From VXNJ01 sp009840625 (GTDB lineage: Bacteria; Chloroflexota; UBA11872; VXNJ01), in NCBI GenBank assembly GCA_965207915.1, contig OZ242304.1:1302001-1366000 (forward strand): a stretch of 64,000 nucleotides of DNA. Reading direction: 5' to 3'. The notes under the pieces were generated by a model that saw nothing but the letters and a program-made list of their open reading frames with translations, ran no database searches and was not told the DNA's origin. The translations under genes were made by a program, and so were the position numbers. Each line of letters opens with the position of its first letter. Positions within the stretch are counted from its first letter, which is position 1. This document shows, piece after piece, positions 24,677 through 33,170 of this stretch.

Positions 24677-26359
24677 TTGCTAGCGAATGTTAGAAGCGCT
24701 GTGGTTCTGACGCCGCAACCGCGGCCCGATGGACCGCCTGCCCGCCGCCAACGGCGTCTGTCCTTGGGCGAACGCGGCGAGGCGTTGGCGGGCCTGGCCC
24801 AGGGCTTGCTCGACGTGCTGATCATCGGCGGCGGGATCACTGGCTGCGGCGTGGCCTTGGAGTGCGCCGCGCGCGGACTGTCCACCGGGCTGGTTGAGGC
24901 GCGCGACTTCGGGGGCGGCACGTCTTCGCGGTCTACGAAGCTGATCCACGGGGGCCTGCGCTACCTTCGCCACTTCGAGTTCGACCTTGTCCAGGAGGCA
25001 GCTCACGAAAGACGCCGGTTGGGGCAGCTGGCCCCCGGACTCGTGAGCGAATTCCCGTTTGTGCTCCCCTTTTATGGCGGCTCCTGGTCAGCCGCGCAGT
25101 TGCGGGTCGGACTATCAACCTACGACCTGATGGGCGGGTTTGGCGGTCATTCCCGCAATGTGGGGGTTTCACAGGAACGGCTGCGGAGCCGCTTTGCGCC
25201 GCTGCTAAATGGCGGGGCGCGCGGCGCCTATCAGTACTTTGATGCGCTGACTGACGATGCGCGGCTGACAATCCAAGTCGCCAAGACCGCCGCCTCGCTG
25301 GGCGCGCGCCTGGCCAATTACCTTCCGGTTCAGGCGATCGAACCGGCCGCCGGCCATTACCGGGTGATCGTGCGCGACGGCCTCGGCGCGGACGAGCACA
25401 CCCTGCGCGCCCGCCGGGTGGTCCTGGCGGCCGGGGTCTGGCTGGATGAACTCATGGGGATGATCGAGCCCGGCTGGGAGCCGGTGATAGCCCCGGCCAA
25501 GGGGATCCATCTTTTCATACCGCGCGGCGCGCTCGGACCCGACTGCGCATTTACGCTTTCGGCGCCTTCCGACGGCAGGCTGATATTTGCCATTCCTTGG
25601 TATGGCCGGCTGATGATCGGTACCACCGACACTCCCTATCGGGGACCGTTGGCCGATCCGCTGCCGGACCCGGAAGGGGCCGCCTATCTGATCGAATCGA
25701 TCGACGCCCGCCTGCCCGGGCTGGGGATTGGCCAGGCCCCGATCATCGGGGCCCAGGCCGGCGTACGGCCGCTCATTCGCGAGGAAGGCGCCGATCTCGA
25801 AGACACGTCAAGGCGGGAACGGTACCTGCGGGGGCGCAGCGGGGTCATCGCGGTCGGCGGAGGCAAGCTCACCACCTACCGCCAGATTGCACGCCGCCTG
25901 GCCGACCTGGTGGCCGCCGAACTCGGCGCGAGCTTGCCGCCGCCGGTGCAGGCCGATACCGGTCGGATTCCGGTCAACCGGCGCATCGGCGAGCCGTCCG
26001 GATCGGCCCTGGCTTCGGTGGCCGACCCCGGCCGGTCCGAGGTGTTGCGGATCGCCTACGGCGAGGGGGCGGGTGAGATCGCGCGCATCGCCGCGCGCGG
26101 ACACGGCCGGATGATTCCCGGCGCGGACCTATCCGAGGCCGAAGTGCGCTACGCGGTGGCCCACGAGATGGCGCAGACGCCCGAGGATCTGCTGGCGCGC
26201 CGGCGCCGGACCTTCCTCGTCGAGGAGGGTAACGGCGAGGCCGCGGCAGGGCCGCTGGCCAGTTTGTTGGCGGACCTCCTGGGGAGATCCGGAGACTGGG
26301 CCGAGGAGATCGCCGGGAGCTATTTGGCGACCGTCCGGGCGCACCGCGGCGCGGTCTGA
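24677..26359 (+). CDS. glpD: Glycerol-3-phosphate dehydrogenase (FAD-dependent)
   Basis: Oxidises glycerol 3-phosphate to dihydroxyacetone phosphate at the membrane and passes electrons to the quinone pool. It shows the FAD-binding DVLIIGGGITGCGVALECAA, GGTSSRSTKLIHGGLRYL, RVVLAAGVWLDEL, MIGTTDTPY and GVIAVGGGKLTTYRQIARRL; the C-terminal helical domain is present (RYAVAHEMAQTPEDLLARR). The length of up to 560 residues is typical. The start is uncertain: TTG at 24677 or a GTG a few codons later, since the conserved part begins about 25 residues in. No glpK or glpF lies nearby. Confidence 0.92.
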   Translation: MLANVRSAVVLTPQPRPDGPPARRQRRLSLGERGEALAGLAQGLLDVLIIGGGITGCGVALECAARGLSTGLVEARDFGGGTSSRSTKLIHGGLRYLRHFEFDLVQEAAHERRRLGQLAPGLVSEFPFVLPFYGGSWSAAQLRVGLSTYDLMGGFGGHSRNVGVSQERLRSRFAPLLNGGARGAYQYFDALTDDARLTIQVAKTAASLGARLANYLPVQAIEPAAGHYRVIVRDGLGADEHTLRARRVVLAAGVWLDELMGMIEPGWEPVIAPAKGIHLFIPRGALGPDCAFTLSAPSDGRLIFAIPWYGRLMIGTTDTPYRGPLADPLPDPEGAAYLIESIDARLPGLGIGQAPIIGAQAGVRPLIREEGADLEDTSRRERYLRGRSGVIAVGGGKLTTYRQIARRLADLVAAELGASLPPPVQADTGRIPVNRRIGEPSGSALASVADPGRSEVLRIAYGEGAGEIARIAARGHGRMIPGADLSEAEVRYAVAHEMAQTPEDLLARRRRTFLVEEGNGEAAAGPLASLLADLLGRSGDWAEEIAGSYLATVRAHRGAV

Positions 26360-26363
26360 ACGG

Positions 26364-27197
26364 TTACTGGGAGTTGTTGGCCGGAGGGTTGCGGTGGCGG
26401 GCTTCCAGGATCAGCTTTTCGCTCTGCGGCATCAGCGGAGAGAGCGCGAAGTCGCCGCAGCGGGCGGTGATTTCCAGCCCGGCGTGTTCCAGCAGCAGGG
26501 ATAGTTCCCCCGGAAACACGGGACGCGTTTTGTACTCGAAGACGATGGTGTTCTCGCGCGTGCGTTCGGTTCGCGGCGGGGCGAACTCGTGGTGGAACAT
26601 GATCCGCTGGAAGTTGGGGTCGACCACCGTGGTTCCCTTGTATTGCAGCGTTTCATTCAGGTGCTTGTTGAACACGTGCCGGGGGCGCTCTTTCTGGACG
26701 TGGTACTTGCCCGTGCACTCCAGATAGGGCGACTGCTTGTAGGTGATGTACAGCGACCCGTCGGGATCGAGGTGATCGCGACAGCTTTGCAGCGTCAGCA
26801 ATATGTCGGCGGGGTTTAGCAGGTGCGCCAACGAGTCGGCGCCCAGGAGGATGAGCCCGAAGTTGCGCCGCCGTAGTTTCATGTCCTGCATGCGACGGCG
26901 AAAAAAGACCGCCCGCTTCTGCAGTTCGAGATGCTCCGCCTTGGCTTTGGCCAGCTTGACCATTTCAGGGTCGAAATCGACCCCGGTGACCCTGAAGCCG
27001 GCTTCGGCCAGCGGGATCGCTACGCGTCCGGTGCCGCAGGCAACGTCCAGGATTGTCGGGCTGCCGCGCTCCTCGGCCAACTTGATGTACATGGGCACGT
27101 CACCGCGGAAATCACCGGTAAGTGCTTCGTAGAAGTGGGTGAAATCCTTGGGCCACGCGGGTAGGGTGTCGGGATCGGAAACAGGGCTAACAGCCAA
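26364..27197 (-). CDS. Class I SAM-dependent methyltransferase
   Basis: A 277-residue methyltransferase. Motif I is TILDVACGTGRVAIPLAEAG, motif II VTGVDFDPEMVKLAK, and the motif IV region is FGLILLGADSLAHLL. The N-terminal DFTHFYEALTGDF and the C-terminal beta-rich section (FEYKTRPVFPGELSLLLEHA) match the small-molecule methyltransferase group. The start is TTG at 27197. It converges on glpD with a 4-bp gap. Its substrate is unknown. Confidence 0.85.
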   Translation of the reverse strand: MAVSPVSDPDTLPAWPKDFTHFYEALTGDFRGDVPMYIKLAEERGSPTILDVACGTGRVAIPLAEAGFRVTGVDFDPEMVKLAKAKAEHLELQKRAVFFRRRMQDMKLRRRNFGLILLGADSLAHLLNPADILLTLQSCRDHLDPDGSLYITYKQSPYLECTGKYHVQKERPRHVFNKHLNETLQYKGTTVVDPNFQRIMFHHEFAPPRTERTRENTIVFEYKTRPVFPGELSLLLEHAGLEITARCGDFALSPLMPQSEKLILEARHRNPPANNSQ

Positions 27198-27311
27198 TGC
27201 GGCGACTCCGTAAGGCGGTGCTGGGACGGTGCACGGGGAAAGACTCGGTGAATGATTCTCGGCGAGTCTGGGTCACGGCATGGCGCGCCAGCGTATACCA
27301 TTGGCGCGAGA

Positions 27312-27384
27312 AGGAGTGTAGCTCAGTTGGAAGAGCAGCGGTCTCCAAAACCGCCGGTCGGGGGTTCGAGTCCCTCCACTCCTG
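27312..27384 (+). tRNA. tRNA-Trp (anticodon CCA)
   Basis: Acceptor AGGAGTG/CACTCCT, D-arm GCTCAGTTGGAAGAGC, anticodon stem GCGGT/ACCGC around CTCCAAA giving CCA, T-loop TTCGAGT. The discriminator is G, and a genomically encoded CCA follows at 27385-27387. It lies 5 bp before tRNA-Leu. Confidence 0.95.
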
Positions 27385-27389
27385 CCAAG

Positions 27390-27473
27390 GCCGAAGTGGC
27401 GGAATTGGCAGACGCGCTGGTCTCAAAAACCAGTGAGGGCAACCTCGTGTCGGTTCGAACCCGACCTTCGGCA
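27390..27473 (+). tRNA. tRNA-Leu (anticodon CAA)
   Basis: A class II tRNA of 84 nt with a long variable arm (about GAGGGCAACCTC). Acceptor GCCGAAG/CTTCGGC, anticodon stem CTGGT/ACCAG around CTCAAAA with anticodon CAA, T-loop TTCGAAC, discriminator A. Only CC of CCA is encoded. Probably co-transcribed with tRNA-Trp. Confidence 0.95.
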
Positions 27474-27495
27474 CCCCGACTAGCCGGGACGCTGT

Positions 27496-27720
27496 TTACT
27501 GGGCGTCGATCTCCGGAATATCCAGGTCCATCCCCGGATAGATGGTGTTCGGGTCAGCACCATCGAAGCGCCACTTGTTCTTCTGGAAAATGATTTCCCA
27601 CTTGGTTTCGTCGCCGTATTCGCGTTCGGAGATCGAACGCAGCGTCTCGCGCGGCATCACCTTTACGGTGTGGCGCACTGGCAGATCACCTGACGACTTT
27701 TTGCTTCCGAAAAACCCCAA
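27496..27720 (-). CDS. LysM-domain protein, 74 aa
   Basis: A small protein almost entirely made of a LysM-like domain: VRHTVKVMPRETLRSISERE, then YGDETKWEIIFQKNK and NTIYPGMDLDIPE. The TTG at 27720 is preceded by AGGAGG with a 6-base spacer, an unusually good ribosome-binding site, so I prefer it over the frame start at 27768. There is no signal peptide in this version, so it is either cytoplasmic or binds a partner inside the cell. It converges on the tRNA-Leu gene. Confidence 0.8.
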   Translation of the reverse strand: MGFFGSKKSSGDLPVRHTVKVMPRETLRSISEREYGDETKWEIIFQKNKWRFDGADPNTIYPGMDLDIPEIDAQ

Positions 27721-27951
27721 TTTCCACCTCCTGGACGGCGCCCCGACACCGGTCTGCGGCCACTCCACATTTGGAACACGGTTTGCATTCTAAGCGCGCC
27801 GCATTGCCGTCGGTGGCAGCAATCTCGGCGACCCGCTGCCTCCGGTTGAGGCCCAGTGCGCCGCTAGATTCGGGCTTTAATTTGGCCGCGGTCAATTGCA
27901 AAGGGATTTACGGGCGATTGAGATTCGAGGACGTGGTGACGAAAAAGTGCC

Positions 27952-28782
27952 ATGGGGGCGGCAATGGGCCCGTTTAACCGGCGCCTGGCGGCTCTGAACC
28001 GCAGCGTCGATTCATTGGTGTGCGTGGGCCTGGACCCCGATCCGCAACGCCTGCCGGCTGACCTGCCGGCCGACGCGGGCGGGGTGGAGCGATTCGTCTT
28101 AGCGGTAATCGATGCCACTGCCGAATTTGCCTGCGCATTCAAACCGAATCTGGGTTTCTACCTGGCCATGGGCGCCGCCGGGGCGAGGCTGCTGGAAAGC
28201 CTGCGCGAGCGGGTCGGGCCCGAACGACTCCTGATCGGCGATGCCAAGTGGGGCGACATCGGCAGCACGATGACCGGCTACGCGCGCGCCCGCGACGCAT
28301 TTGGATTCGACGCGGTAACCGCCTCCCCCTACATGGGCTGGGAAGCGGTAGCCGGCCTCGGCCTGGACCCGGCGCGCGGGGTCTTTATGGTTTGCCGGTC
28401 TTCCAACCCGGGCGGCGGGTCGGTTCAATTGGCCGGCGATACGGCCGAACCCATTTATCTGCAACTGGCGCGCCAGGCCGCGGCCGCCAACGTGAACGAC
28501 AACTGCGGGCTGGTGCTGGGCGCATCCGATGTCGACTCGTTGCGCAATGCGCGCCGCGCGGCGCCCCGGCTATCGGTCCTCTTGCCCGGAATCGGCGCCC
28601 AGGGCGGCGATCTGGCGGCCTCGCTCGATGCATTGGCCGCAGACCTTGGTCCCCCGCCGACGCTGATAAACGCCAGCCGCAGCATCATCTACGCGGGTTC
28701 GGGTCCCGACTTTGCGTCCGCGGCGGCGACGGCCGCCCAGAGCATGCGCGACCGGATCAACTCCGCCCTTACGGGTTTGTAG
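27952..28782 (+). CDS. pyrF: Orotidine 5'-phosphate decarboxylase, type 2
   Basis: The last step of UMP synthesis. The protein has LVCVGLDPDPQRLP near the N-terminus, FKPNLGFYLAMGA, and the active-site motif LIGDAKWGDIGSTMTGYA (Asp-x-Lys and Asp); FMVCRSSNPGG and ASRSIIYAG mark the phosphate-binding part. The D-A-K-x-G-D-I-G form and 276-residue length fit the type 2 (PyrF2) subfamily. ATG at 27952 or the Met four codons later are both possible. tRNA-Val lies 19 bp downstream. Confidence 0.94.
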   Translation: MGAAMGPFNRRLAALNRSVDSLVCVGLDPDPQRLPADLPADAGGVERFVLAVIDATAEFACAFKPNLGFYLAMGAAGARLLESLRERVGPERLLIGDAKWGDIGSTMTGYARARDAFGFDAVTASPYMGWEAVAGLGLDPARGVFMVCRSSNPGGGSVQLAGDTAEPIYLQLARQAAAANVNDNCGLVLGASDVDSLRNARRAAPRLSVLLPGIGAQGGDLAASLDALAADLGPPPTLINASRSIIYAGSGPDFASAAATAAQSMRDRINSALTGL

Positions 28783-28801
28783 ACTTTTGCCGCACTGCAA
28801 A

Positions 28802-28875
28802 GGGCGCATAGCTCAGCTGGCCAGAGCGCCACGTTGACATCGTGGAGGTCACAGGTTCAAGTCCTGTTGCGCCCA
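28802..28875 (+). tRNA. tRNA-Val (anticodon GAC)
   Basis: Acceptor GGGCGCA/TGCGCCC, D-arm GCTCAGCTGGCCAGAGC, anticodon stem CACG/CGTG enclosing TTGACAT with anticodon GAC, T-arm ACAGG-TTCAAGT-CCTGT, discriminator A. The body is nearly the same as the tRNA-Val(CAC) at 18888, differing mainly in the anticodon arm, which suggests the two are recent paralogues. Confidence 0.95.
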
Positions 28876-28994
28876 CCGAGCAGGCTGCTACATTCTTTTC
28901 GCGAAAACACGCGAATCGGAACAGTCTTCCAACTAAACTTCAACAGCTTTTCTGCTGTGCAGTCTCTAACCCGCCTATGGCATTGAGGTATAAC

Positions 28995-29198
28995 GTGGCC
29001 TACTCCGTCGTCAGCAACAAATCAGGCAAGACCTACTTCCTGCACTCGCGGGATGTCGAGCTGAACGGGGGTCGGATGCAGACCATCTACTACTTCGCTG
29101 GCGATGCCCGCCCCAACGCCATTGATGCCCTGCCCGCCGGCTACGAAGTGACTGAAAACGCCCGCACCGGACTGCCGATCCTGCGCAAGAAGCGCTAA
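28995..29198 (+). CDS. Small conserved-looking hypothetical protein, 67 aa
   Basis: A short protein reading MAYSVVSNKSGKTYFLHSRD, ending in GYEVTENARTGLPILRKKR. GTG at 28995 is preceded by GAGGT six bases upstream, a much better start than the frame's earlier ATG at 28977 or the overlap with tRNA-Val at 28842. It has aromatic residues in a probable beta hairpin (MQTIYYFAGD). I recall similar 60-70 residue proteins in Chloroflexota genomes, but I cannot name a family. Function unknown. Confidence 0.65.
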   Translation: MAYSVVSNKSGKTYFLHSRDVELNGGRMQTIYYFAGDARPNAIDALPAGYEVTENARTGLPILRKKR

Positions 29199-29210
29199 GC
29201 GTCGCGGCCG

Positions 29211-29241
29211 GCGTCCGGGAGGGAAGCTCCCGGGCGGACGC
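29211..29241. terminator. Hairpin between convergent genes
   Basis: GCGTCCG (29211-29217) pairs with CGGACGC (29235-29241) and the inner GGAG with CTCC, leaving a GGAAG loop and a small bulge. It lies between two converging genes and could stop transcription on both strands. No T-tract follows, so it is a weak terminator call. Confidence 0.4.
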
Positions 29242-29262
29242 CCGGCAGGAGGCCGGCGAACC

Positions 29263-29550
29263 TCAATCGTCTTGGAGCCGGTCGACTTGGGCGGCCAATT
29301 CGAAATCCAATTCAGTCAAGCCGCCGGCGCTATGCGTGCTGACCGCGATCCGGACCCGCCGGTATCTTATGTCGATATCCGGATGGTGATTTAGGCGCTC
29401 GGCGATTGCGGCCACTCCGCCGACGAATTCGATCGCGGCCACGAATGTCGCAAGGGTAAATTCCCGCGCGATCTGCCCGTCGGCGACGCTCCAGTCGGGG
29501 GCTTCCTTTAGGCGCTCGGCCAGTTGTTCAGGGGTCAGTAAGTCGGGCAT
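29263..29550 (-). CDS. Pterin-4a-carbinolamine dehydratase
   Basis: A 95-residue protein of the PCD/DCoH family, which dehydrates 4a-hydroxytetrahydropterin. It shows LTPEQLAERLKEAPDW, the catalytic HHPDIDIRYRRVRIAVSTH and the closing GGLTELDFELAAQVD. The ATG at 29550 (MPDLLTPEQ) is preferred over the GTG-like frame start at 29589. No aromatic amino acid hydroxylase is seen nearby, so it may act in another pterin pathway; moeA and the molybdoenzyme are in the same window, but that link is speculative. Confidence 0.93.
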   Translation of the reverse strand: MPDLLTPEQLAERLKEAPDWSVADGQIAREFTLATFVAAIEFVGGVAAIAERLNHHPDIDIRYRRVRIAVSTHSAGGLTELDFELAAQVDRLQDD

Positions 29551-29624
29551 CGGCAATCCTGTTTCGCTTGTAAAATCCGGGCGGCGCACAAGGGCGGCTT
29601 AAAAGCCGGCGAGGAGCACCCCGA

Positions 29625-29888
29625 ATCACCTACATCATCACCGACGCCTGCATCGGCACCAAAGACGCCTCCTGCGTCGATGTTTGCCCGGTCGACTGCA
29701 TTCATCCGCGGACCGACGAGGATGAATTCGAATCGGCGGAAATGCTCTACATTGATCCGATCGAGTGCATCGACTGCGGAGCCTGCGAGCCCGCGTGCCC
29801 GGTGGAGGCAATCTACCCCGACTTTGATCTGCCCGACGACAAAGCCGAGTGGCTGCAGGTCAATGCCGACTACTTCAAGTCCGAATAG
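29625..29888 (+). CDS. Seven-iron-type ferredoxin (3Fe-4S / 4Fe-4S), apparent ATC start
   Basis: A clear 87-residue bacterial ferredoxin. The first cluster motif has cysteines at residues 9, 17, 21 and 25 (DACIGTKDASCVDVCPVDC), the second at 48, 51, 54 and 58 (ECIDCGACEPACPVEAI). The spacing C-x7-C-x3-C-x3-C-P is that of [3Fe-4S][4Fe-4S] ferredoxins. Homologues begin Met-Thr-Tyr; here the codon before Thr-Tyr is ATC at 29625, eight bases after GAGGAG. The frame is open back only to a TAA at 29571 and contains no ATG, GTG or TTG, so either ATC initiates or a G was misread. It carries electrons for a partner not identified here. Confidence 0.85.
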   Translation: MTYIITDACIGTKDASCVDVCPVDCIHPRTDEDEFESAEMLYIDPIECIDCGACEPACPVEAIYPDFDLPDDKAEWLQVNADYFKSE

Positions 29889-29939
29889 GGACTCCCCGCC
29901 CTACCGAGTCGGCTAGGCGCCCCGAACGGGGCTAGCAGA

Positions 29940-31157
29940 GTGGGCGCCGACAAGTTCTTAGACGGCGTGCTGGTGCTGGACTTTTCACGGGTCCTGGCCG
30001 GGCCGTTCTGCACGATGACGCTCGGTGATCTGGGCGCCCGGGTAATCAAAGTCGAACCGTTGGGTGGCGACGAGGCCCGTGGCATGGGTCCGTTCCGGGA
30101 CGAACAGAGCCTGTACTTTGCCAGCGTCAACCGCGGCAAGGAAAGCGTGAGCCTGGACCTGAAGGACCCGCGCGCCCGGGCCGCCGCCCAGACGCTGGCC
30201 GGCCGGGCCGACGTCCTGGTCGAAAACTATCGGCCGGGGACGATGCAGCGCCTGGGTCTGGGGTACGAGCACCTGGCGGCCCGGAATCCGGCCCTGGTGT
30301 ACCTTTCGCTCTCCGGCTTCGGGCAGACCGGACCGTATGCGGACCGCGGCGCCTACGACGTAATCGTGCAGGCGCTGAGCGGGCTAATGAGCATCACCGG
30401 ACCGGAAGGCGGGCCGCCGACCAGAGTGGGGGCGTCGCTCGGGGACCTAGTTCCGGCCCTTTACGGGGTAATCGCGGTCCTGGCGGCGCTGCTGCAGCGG
30501 CGCTCCTCCGGCCGCGGCACCTGGATCGACCTGGGCATGCTCGACTCGGTGTTCGCGGTGCTGGAAAACGCCCTGGCGCGCTTCCAGGCCAGCGGCCAAA
30601 ACCCCTCCCCGCTCGGCAACCGCCACCCATCGATCACCCCGTTCAGCACCTTCGCTGCGGCCGACGGGCCGATCGCGATCGCCTGCGGAAACAACGCCCT
30701 GTTCGAGCGCCTGTGCCAAGCCCTGGATGCCGGCCGGGTCGCCGAAGATCCGCGTTTTGCCAGCAACGCGCTGCGGACGCGCAATCAGGCCGAGCTGGCG
30801 CTGGCGATCGAATCGCGGCTGGCGACCGGCACGACCGCGGACTGGGAAAGACGGCTGCTGGCCGCCGGGATTCCGGCAGCGCGGGTGAACCAGATCTCGG
30901 ACCTGCTGGCGGACGAGCACCTGCGCGAGCGCGGGATGCTGACCCAATTGCACTTAGACGGAGAAGCCGACGCGATCACCATTCCGGGCACGCCATTGCG
31001 AGCCAGGGGATTCGACCGGGCGGTGGCGGAACGGGCGCCGACACTAGGCGAACACACCGCGAGCGTGCTGTCCGAACTGGCCGACTTCGATGCCAGAGCG
31101 CTGCGCGAACTACTTGACGACGCCGTGGCCGGTGACGGCGGTGCCAACCGAAATTAA
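29940..31157 (+). CDS. CaiB/BaiF CoA-transferase family protein (class III)
   Basis: A 405-residue family III CoA transferase, which moves CoA between carboxylic acids. Visible are VLDFSRVLAGPFCTMTLGDL, GARVIKVEPLGGDEAR, FASVNRGKESVSLDLK, LVENYRPGTMQRLGLGYE and LSLSGFGQTGPYADRGAYDV, which contains the catalytic Asp. The C-terminal tail has AGIPAARVNQISDLLADEH. The start is GTG at 29940. The next gene's start lies inside its 3' end in another frame. The actual acid substrate (for example carnitine, formyl or a degradation intermediate) is unknown. Confidence 0.92.
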   Translation: MGADKFLDGVLVLDFSRVLAGPFCTMTLGDLGARVIKVEPLGGDEARGMGPFRDEQSLYFASVNRGKESVSLDLKDPRARAAAQTLAGRADVLVENYRPGTMQRLGLGYEHLAARNPALVYLSLSGFGQTGPYADRGAYDVIVQALSGLMSITGPEGGPPTRVGASLGDLVPALYGVIAVLAALLQRRSSGRGTWIDLGMLDSVFAVLENALARFQASGQNPSPLGNRHPSITPFSTFAAADGPIAIACGNNALFERLCQALDAGRVAEDPRFASNALRTRNQAELALAIESRLATGTTADWERRLLAAGIPAARVNQISDLLADEHLRERGMLTQLHLDGEADAITIPGTPLRARGFDRAVAERAPTLGEHTASVLSELADFDARALRELLDDAVAGDGGANRN

Positions 31158-32442
31158 GCTCGCCCGCCGCCGGCTGCTGCAGATGCTGGGAGCCAGTGCG
31201 GCGGTCGCGTTGGCCGCCTGCGACGGTCCGGGTCGGTCCGCCCCGGCAGCGGCCACGGAACCGCCCTCGCCGACCCCTTCGCCACCGATCCTCCGGCCAG
31301 CGCCGGCTCCGCCCGCGACGCCGGGCCCGCCGCCAACGCCGCTGGCAATCGAGGTGTCCGAACCCCGGCCGGTGGTACTGGAACTGGAACTGGCCCTATC
31401 CTGGCCCGCCCGTCCGCTCGGGGCCTTGGCGGAGAGCCTCGACGGGACCCGCTGGCAGGCGTCGATAACCCCCACCGCGGCGACGGCGATCGACCAGCTC
31501 CACGGGGCGGCCGCGGCCGCCGACCTGGTTTCCCCAACCAATCCGGCCGCGCTGGCGGCCACGGGCGCGCTGGCCGTGCTGCCGCCGGGGACGGTCCGAT
31601 CCGGACGATCCAGCTGGCATCGCGCCGCGCTGGCGACCGGCAACGCCCCGGATCAGAGCACCGCGGCGCTGCCGCTCGCGATGTCGGCGAAGCTGTTTAC
31701 CTACCGGCACGACCTTCTCCCGCCGCCCGCGGACCTGCCCGCTTGGCGCTCGGCGGCCGCGGACCTTGCCCGTCACGACGAGCGCTTCGTGCGGTTTGCC
31801 GGCATCGATCTGACACCGGCGGTGCATGATCCGCGCTGGCTGCTGTTCGCCGGCCCCGATTGCGGACCGGATGGCTGCTACTCGCGCCGCGGATCCGGGT
31901 TTTTCCGATCGCTGTTCGCCGACCCGGGCATCGCCTTCCGGCGCGACCACCCACGCACTGAATGGCCGCTCAGCGCGCTGGCGGCCGGAGCGGCGGCCAG
32001 CGGGCTGGAAGACTGGCGGCGGGTCCGACGGCTGATTCGCGGGACGCCCCTGCAGGGGCGGCTGGCGACCGCGCCGCCGCCGCATGGGTTGGGCGCCCTC
32101 GAAGGGGGAGGGAAACTCTGGATGGCAGTGCCGGCGGGATCAGGCGGGGCCGGACTCGAAGCCCTGGCCGACTTGGACCTGCACGCGATCAGCGCCGCCG
32201 TGGCGGAGGCCGGGAACTTGCTGCCGACTGATGTTTCGGCGCTGGCCGACCTAGCCGGCGAAGACGCCAATCTGGGCCCGCTGCTGGACCCGCAGCTGCG
32301 ACTTTATGACTGGCGCATGGCTTTGGGACCGGTGCTGGGGGCGCTGGCGGGCGTGACCCACCGAGCGCTGGCGCTCGGTATTCAACCGGTAGAGGAACTG
32401 CTGGGGCGGTTCGAGCGGACGGTGGCGCAAAGCCCGCGATAG
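31141..32442 (+). CDS. Lipoprotein resembling an extracellular solute-binding protein
   Basis: A probable lipid-anchored secreted protein. The N-terminus is RRRLLQMLGASAAVALAAC with a lipobox, followed by a Pro-rich linker (about residues 30-65). The core shows the solute-binding type 1 fold pattern: ADLVSPTNPAALAATGALAV then LPP, with LPLAMSAKLFTYRHDLLPPP and a following AWRSAAADLARHD. No transporter permease is adjacent. GTG at 31141 is the likely start (17 codons into the frame), overlapping the CoA-transferase 3' end. Sequence is divergent, so the family is an inference and the ligand unknown. Confidence 0.68.
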   Translation: MPTEIKLARRRLLQMLGASAAVALAACDGPGRSAPAAATEPPSPTPSPPILRPAPAPPATPGPPPTPLAIEVSEPRPVVLELELALSWPARPLGALAESLDGTRWQASITPTAATAIDQLHGAAAAADLVSPTNPAALAATGALAVLPPGTVRSGRSSWHRAALATGNAPDQSTAALPLAMSAKLFTYRHDLLPPPADLPAWRSAAADLARHDERFVRFAGIDLTPAVHDPRWLLFAGPDCGPDGCYSRRGSGFFRSLFADPGIAFRRDHPRTEWPLSALAAGAAASGLEDWRRVRRLIRGTPLQGRLATAPPPHGLGALEGGGKLWMAVPAGSGGAGLEALADLDLHAISAAVAEAGNLLPTDVSALADLAGEDANLGPLLDPQLRLYDWRMALGPVLGALAGVTHRALALGIQPVEELLGRFERTVAQSPR

Positions 32443-32492
32443 AGAATTGGATCGATCCCCTGAATCGATCACCCCTCTCTCCTATCCAGACC

Positions 32493-33170
32493 GTGCTTGA
32501 ACAACTCTCGCCCCACCTGTATCGCTACCGCGACACCTGCAACGTCTACTTGGTCGTTAGCGGAAGTGCCGCCCTGGCGATCGATTTTGGGTCCGGTGAA
32601 ATCCTCGGCGAATTGGCCGGGGCCGGGGTTGATCAGTTGGAGTGGGTCCTGCACACGCACCATCACCGCGACCAGTGTCAGGGCGACTGGCGACTGGACG
32701 GCACCGACACCCGGATCGCGGTGCCGCGCCGCGAGATTTCATTTCTCAATTACGCCGGGAGCTTCTGGCGCCACAAGCGCACCGTATCCAACTACGAGAT
32801 GCAGTCGGAATTCCAGACCCTGGCCGAATCGTTGCCGGCCCACGCCCGGCTGCCCGATTTCGAATACTTCCGCTGGCGCGAGTACTCGTTCGAGGTCCTC
32901 CCCAGCCCCGGGCACACCAAGGGATCGATCAGCTTGCTGGCCGAGATTGACGGTCGCCGGGTGGCCTTCTGCGGCGATTTGATCGCCGCGCCCGGCAAAG
33001 TGCACCGGATCCATGACCTGCAATGGGGCTACAACGAGCTTGACGGGATAAACGCGGCCGCGGTCTCGCTGCGCACGCTGGCCCGGGGCGGCCCGACCAG
33101 CTGCTTCCATCACACGGCGAGGCGATGGACGATCCGGCCGGAGCTATCGAACTGCTGCGGACCAACCTGA
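32493..33170 (+). CDS. Tandem metallo-beta-lactamase protein, N-terminal part (frameshifted)
   Basis: The first metallo-beta-lactamase domain of what looks like one longer protein. It has VLHTHHHRDQCQGDW (zinc motif, with Gln where the last His is usual), then PSPGHTKGSISLLAEIDGRR and VAFCGDLI. From about base 33093 the frame goes out of register: reading one base differently gives DQLLPSHGEAMDDPAGAIEL, the expected end of an MBL domain, which continues straight into the next entry. One extra C in the CCC run at 33092-33094 would join the two. The out-of-frame tail (CFHHTARRWTIRPELSNCCG) is not a normal domain end. Confidence 0.75.
   Translation: MLEQLSPHLYRYRDTCNVYLVVSGSAALAIDFGSGEILGELAGAGVDQLEWVLHTHHHRDQCQGDWRLDGTDTRIAVPRREISFLNYAGSFWRHKRTVSNYEMQSEFQTLAESLPAHARLPDFEYFRWREYSFEVLPSPGHTKGSISLLAEIDGRRVAFCGDLIAAPGKVHRIHDLQWGYNELDGINAAAVSLRTLARGGPTSCFHHTARRWTIRPELSNCCGPT

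Noticed and set aside
27686..27901. 71-codon minus-strand frame with CKPCSKCGV, like a small zinc-ribbon protein
   Set aside because: It overlaps the start of the LysM gene in another frame, has no ribosome-binding site and the rest does not fit a zinc-ribbon family.
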